Positions 6,331-9,532 of a stretch of 9,532 bases of DNA are shown here, piece by piece (position 1 is the first letter of the stretch; each line of letters starts with the position of its first letter). The notes beneath the pieces were generated by a model, which saw only the letters and a list, made by a program, of their open reading frames with translations, was not told the DNA's origin and made no database searches. The stretch comes from an uncultured Ureaplasma sp. Its GTDB lineage: Bacteria; Bacillota_I; Bacilli_A; Mycoplasmatales; Mycoplasmoidaceae. The stretch is taken from NCBI GenBank assembly GCA_910589685.1, contig CAJUTA010000044.1:1-9532 (forward strand). The letters are read 5' to 3'. A program made the translations under genes and the position numbers.

Positions 6331-6705
6331 ATGTTAAGTTTAAATTCAAATGAAACAAAATTTGGAAAATTAAAATTTATTAAAAATTTATTCGAACTGT
6401 ATGGCATCTATCAGTTTCGAATTAATAATAAAGAATTATTAGAAAAAACTAGTATTCAATTTAAAGATGAAGAAATAGAAGAAATGAATAATTTTGTCTC
6501 TCTTGTAAACCAAGCAATAAATTGTTTGAATGAAGATGAACAAAAAATTATTGAATTATCATTTATTCAAAAAATTCACTATACGAAATGTAATTATAGT
6601 CAAAGTTCATTTTTTGCAAAAAGAAAGAAAACAACATTAAAGTTATATGACTTAATTTTTACAAAATGTCAAAATTTTGAACTATACAATAAAATAAAAA
6701 ACTAA
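6331..6705 (+). CDS. small sigma region 4/ArpU-like putative transcription regulator
   Basis: A 124-aa, Lys-rich, soluble protein. Residues about 56-112 (VSLVNQAINCLNEDEQKIIEL followed by SFIQKIHYTKCNYSQSSFF and AKRKKTTLKLYDLI) follow the layout of sigma-70 region 4 and phage ArpU-type regulators: an acidic helix LxExEQxII, a turn, then a basic recognition-type helix with the Y-S-x-S-x-F-x-x-x-KK pattern. The N-terminal 50 residues are not recognised. ATG 6331 lies 10 nt after AGGAAA; an ATG at 6324 is in another frame and gives only nine codons before TGA. The gene is divergent from comEC and 66 nt upstream of der, from which it is separated by der's own -10. Regulation of competence or recombination genes is an inference from position; the family assignment is by pattern only. 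Confidence 0.6.
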   Translation: MLSLNSNETKFGKLKFIKNLFELYGIYQFRINNKELLEKTSIQFKDEEIEEMNNFVSLVNQAINCLNEDEQKIIELSFIQKIHYTKCNYSQSSFFAKRKKTTLKLYDLIFTKCQNFELYNKIKN

Positions 6706-6707
6706 AA

Positions 6708-6726
6708 TAATCACTAATTCGATTAA
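6708..6726. repeat. intergenic 19-nt palindromic motif, copy 2
   Basis: TAATCACTAATTCGATTAA differs from the copy at 1907-1925 at one position only. Here it ends 13 nt before the der -10 hexamer, so it covers the -35 region, a typical site for a repressor or activator. Confidence 0.45.
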
Positions 6727-6739
6727 TGCATTATTACTA

Positions 6740-6745
6740 TATAAT
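6740..6745 (+). promoter_or_regulatory. -10 element of the der-gpsA operon
   Basis: Perfect TATAAT at 6740-6745, 26 nt before the der start and 17 nt before AAGGA at 6762-6766. No -35 consensus is visible at the expected distance; instead the 19-nt palindromic motif occupies that place. Confidence 0.55.
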
Positions 6746-6771
6746 TTTAATTATTATATTTAAGGAATAAT

Positions 6772-8082
6772 GTGTTAACAGTTGCAATTATTGGTAAACC
6801 AAATGTTGGTAAATCTACATTATTTAATCGAATTATTGGTAAAAACAAATCAATTGTTGATAATCAACCAGGAGTAACACGTGATCGAATTTATGATCAA
6901 ACAGAATGGTTGACTAGATCATTTGAATTAATTGATACTGGTGGATTAGAAAATTCAAATGCAAATTTTCAATCTAATATTAATTCTCAAGTGAATTTTG
7001 CCATTGATGAAGCTCAAGTTCTAATTTTTTTGGTTTCAAATGATGGGATAGATGAGAATGATTATTTTGTTGCGAAAACATTAAAGAAATATTGTAAAAA
7101 TAAGAAAATAATTTTATGTGTCAATAAAAGTGAGAGCAAACCGGATTACGATAAAGTTAATGAATTTTATAATCTTGGTTTTGGTAAACCCTTTTTTGTT
7201 TCATCTGTTCATGGAATTGGGATTGGTGATTTATTAGATGAGATTATTAAAGATGTTGATAAATATCAAAAAAATGAAATTGAACCAGATCATTCTTTTT
7301 GCATTATTGGCAAACCAAATGTTGGAAAATCAACACTATTTAATAGTTTAGTTAATGAAGATAGAGTTATTGTAAGTGATATTGCTGGTAGCACGCACGA
7401 TAGTATTGATTTCACTTTTAAATATAATTCTAAAACATATCAAATTATTGATACCGCTGGAATTAGACGTAAAGGTAAAATACAAACAAATGTAGAAAAA
7501 TATTCTGTTATTAGAGCAGAACGTGCAATAAAAAATTCAAAGTATATTTTATTAGTTTTAGATGCAAGTAATGGAATTACTGAACAAGATGAAGTGATTG
7601 GTGGATTAGCATATGCTGCAAACATCCCAACTATTATTGTCATCAATAAATGAGATGAAATAGAAAAAAATAATTCAACTATGAATGAATTTACTAAATT
7701 AATTCGTAATAGATTTAAATATTTACCATGAGCTCCAATTATTTTTATTAGTGCAAAAGAAAAGAAACGCCTACATACAATTTTTGAAACAATTGAAAAA
7801 ATAAATTCTGAAATCAATAGAAGAATTGCCACTTCTGTTCTTAATGATGTAATTTTAAAAGCTCAAATGCTCCAACAAGCACCAATTTTTAAAGGTTCAC
7901 GAGTAAAAATTTCTTACGCTACTCAAGTTAATAGTCAAATCCCTACATTTGTTCTATTTTGTAATAATAGTAAATATCTACATTTTAGTTATGCTCGTTA
8001 TATAGAAAATCAAATACGAGAATCATTTGAATTAAAAAATACTCCTATTACACTTTATTGAAAGACTAAAGGAGAAGCATAA
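6772..8082 (+). CDS. der: ribosome-assembly GTPase Der (EngA)
   Basis: A 436-aa protein of full family length with two tandem GTPase domains and a C-terminal KH-like domain, needed for 50S subunit maturation. Domain 1: P-loop GKPNVGKS at 8-15, G2 GVTRDRIYD, G3 DTGG near 57-60, G4 NKSE. Domain 2: P-loop GKPNVGKS at about 180-187, G3 DTAGIRRKGKI, G4 NKWD, where Trp is encoded by TGA 7651-7653. Other TGA codons are at 7729 and 8059. The KH domain includes APIFKGSRVKISYATQ. The start is GTG 6772, 5 nt after AAGGA; the overlapping ATG at 6770 is out of frame and stops at once. Stop TAA overlaps the ATG of gpsA (TAATG). Confidence 0.97.
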
Positions 8083-9068
8083 TGAAAAAAAATATATTAA
8101 TTATTGGAACTGGAATGTTTGGAATTGCTATGAGCCAAATTCTAATTGAAAATGGTCATAATGTTTATATGAAAGCAAAAAATAGTGATATTTCAAATCA
8201 AATCATGCATGGAAAACATGATGGTTATAAAAATTTGGATTTATTATCTCCTAAAGGTTGTTTTTTAGATTATAGTGTTGCTTTTGAACATAATATTGAT
8301 ATCATTCTTTTGTGTATACCAAGTATTGCAATAAATCCAATAATTGAAGAAATCAAACCATTTTTAAAACCAAATACAATTATTATTAATGCTGCTAAAG
8401 GAATTAATCCTATTAATAATACAATTTGATCTAAAAATTTTGAAATAGATGGAGTTCAATTACCATATGCATTATTGGTTGGTCCATCTTTTGCAACTGA
8501 GATTGTTAAAAAAGAAAAAACAATAGTTAATATTGTTAGCAACGATAATGAATTAAACAAATTATTACAAAATATCTTTAATAATAATTATTTTAAATTA
8601 ATACCATTCAATGATGAATATACAGCAAGTTTAGTTTCATCATTTAAAAATGCACTTGCAGTTGGGTTAGGTTTACTAAATTATTACACTAAATCTTTTA
8701 ACACATTATCTGCATATTTAGTTATTGGTATCGAAGAAATTCAATTATTAATTTCTAAAATAACTAATAGTTCACAAGTTCGTATTTTAGATTTCTTTGG
8801 TGTTGGTGATATATATTTAACTTGTAATAGTGATGAAAGTAGAAACTTCCAATTTGGACTTTCTATTGCTGAAAATAATGGAATATGTAATGCAAAAAAA
8901 TGTTTATCTCATCAAACAGTCGAAGGATATCGAACAATTGAATTAATTAATAAATTTATAAATCAATATAATTTAAATTGTCCAATGTTTACAACTCTTT
9001 ATAAGATTTGCTATGAATCTTATGATCCAAACAAATTCATCGAAGAAATTTGAAACAAATTTAATTAA
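8082..9068 (+). CDS. gpsA: NAD(P)-dependent glycerol-3-phosphate dehydrogenase GpsA
   Basis: A 328-aa cytosolic enzyme that reduces dihydroxyacetone phosphate to sn-glycerol 3-phosphate for phospholipid synthesis. Motifs: N-terminal Rossmann loop GTGMFG at 9-14; GPSFATE at 134-140; catalytic Lys189 in SSFKNALAVGLG; GVGDIYLTC, then SDESRNFQFG, the GpsA substrate-binding signature; VEGYRT near the C-terminus. TGA codons at 8427 and 9051 encode Trp; the last lies five codons before the stop. AAAGGAG (8068-8074) precedes ATG 8082, which shares one base with the der stop, so the two genes form an operon. The 3' end overlaps the convergent minus-strand gene by 8 bp, and no separate terminator is visible. 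Confidence 0.96.
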
Positions 9069-9532
9069 TAGTTTTTAATTTTTCTTTTAAATATTCTATA
9101 CAAATTTTAGATTGATCAAATATTACAAAGTAAGAACAATTTTCAATAATTAAATAATTTGCGTTTTTCTTTTTAAGTATTTTTATTTGTTTTTTTACAT
9201 TCATCAATTGATCATTTTGTCCAAAAATAAAATAGTGATTATTTTCTATTTTAGTTTTGTAATAATGACGTAAATAAATATAGTCATTTAATTGTGCATT
9301 AGCAGACTCATAAAAAGAATAATTTTTAGCATAGTCATCATAAATTATTGCAAAATCTTTATTTGGTATAGAATTTTCATTATTTCGATATTTAAAAGAC
9401 ATTTTTTCAATTTGTCTTTTAAAACTTTGTTCATCAATTTTATAACTTGGATGATCAGATAAATAAGGATTTAATAATGATTGAGCAAATGGTGTGCTAA
9501 TTGTAAAAATAATTTTTGGATTATATTTTTGA
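9061..9532 (-). CDS. C-terminal part of an alpha/beta-hydrolase-like protein, cut by the window edge
   Basis: The frame is open from the right edge to TAA at 9061-9063 (156 residues visible), so the gene starts beyond the window; an internal ATG at 9400-9402 is not the start. The end of the protein follows the alpha/beta-hydrolase C-terminal pattern: a beta strand HYFIFGQNDQLMN carrying the position of the catalytic acid, then NANYLIIENCSYFVIFDQSK with a final helix. The GHF motif that usually supplies the catalytic His reads SYF here. The nucleophile region lies outside the window. Mycoplasma relatives are usually annotated as lipases or esterases; the assignment is tentative. Its stop overlaps the end of gpsA tail to tail. 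Confidence 0.6.
   Translation of the reverse strand, partial: QKYNPKIIFTISTPFAQSLLNPYLSDHPSYKIDEQSFKRQIEKMSFKYRNNENSIPNKDFAIIYDDYAKNYSFYESANAQLNDYIYLRHYYKTKIENNHYFIFGQNDQLMNVKKQIKILKKKNANYLIIENCSYFVIFDQSKICIEYLKEKLKTIN

Noticed and set aside
7440..7832. 130-residue minus-strand frame
   Set aside because: Antisense shadow of der domain 2; no independent signals.
1..9532. CRISPR array, tRNA/rRNA genes, insertion sequences
   Set aside because: No regularly spaced repeats, no cloverleaf or rRNA-like segments, no transposase motifs or terminal inverted repeats were seen on either strand.

Overview
The window is mollicute (Mycoplasma-type) DNA. It is very AT-rich, and UGA has to be read as tryptophan: every recognisable housekeeping gene (rsmH, mraZ, comEC, der, gpsA) is interrupted by in-frame TGA and becomes full length, with conserved motifs intact, only when TGA is decoded as Trp. 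All coordinates here use that code (table 4), so many genes are longer than a standard-code reading would give. The genus cannot be fixed from the sequence alone.

Left part (1-3617) looks accessory. It has a possible gene tail at the left edge, a decayed minus-strand fragment, and a complete compact OLD-family ATPase/TOPRIM nuclease (385-1710, +). A minus-strand unit follows: a short TTGCAA/(TA)11/TATAAT promoter-like element, an N-terminally truncated ssb-like reading frame (2356-2607) and a 128-aa membrane-anchored protein (1959-2345). Upstream of that is a separate 198-aa four-helix membrane protein (2698-3294, -) ending in a strong hairpin terminator. A 323-bp non-coding stretch with several hairpins separates this from the core genes.

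Central part (3618-6153, all minus) reads comEC -> mraZ -> rsmH in the direction of transcription. mraZ and rsmH overlap by 11 bp and are preceded by 10-bp-phased AGTG boxes that match the mollicute MraZ operator pattern. The last codon of comEC lies inside this operator. No ftsZ or other division gene follows rsmH; a terminator does.

Right part (6331-9068, all plus) begins divergently from comEC with a small sigma-region-4/ArpU-like putative regulator. It continues with der (ribosome-assembly GTPase) and gpsA (glycerol-3-phosphate dehydrogenase), joined by a TAATG stop/start overlap. A partial minus-strand gene with an alpha/beta-hydrolase-like C-terminus converges on gpsA and runs off the right edge.

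The points most worth a second look are: the dinucleotide tract inside a promoter spacer upstream of an exported protein (candidate phase-variable switch); the headless ssb; the solitary compact OLD nuclease; the MraZ operator overlapping comEC; the divergent regulator/comEC pair; and a 19-nt near-identical palindromic motif found in two intergenic regions, one just upstream of the der promoter.
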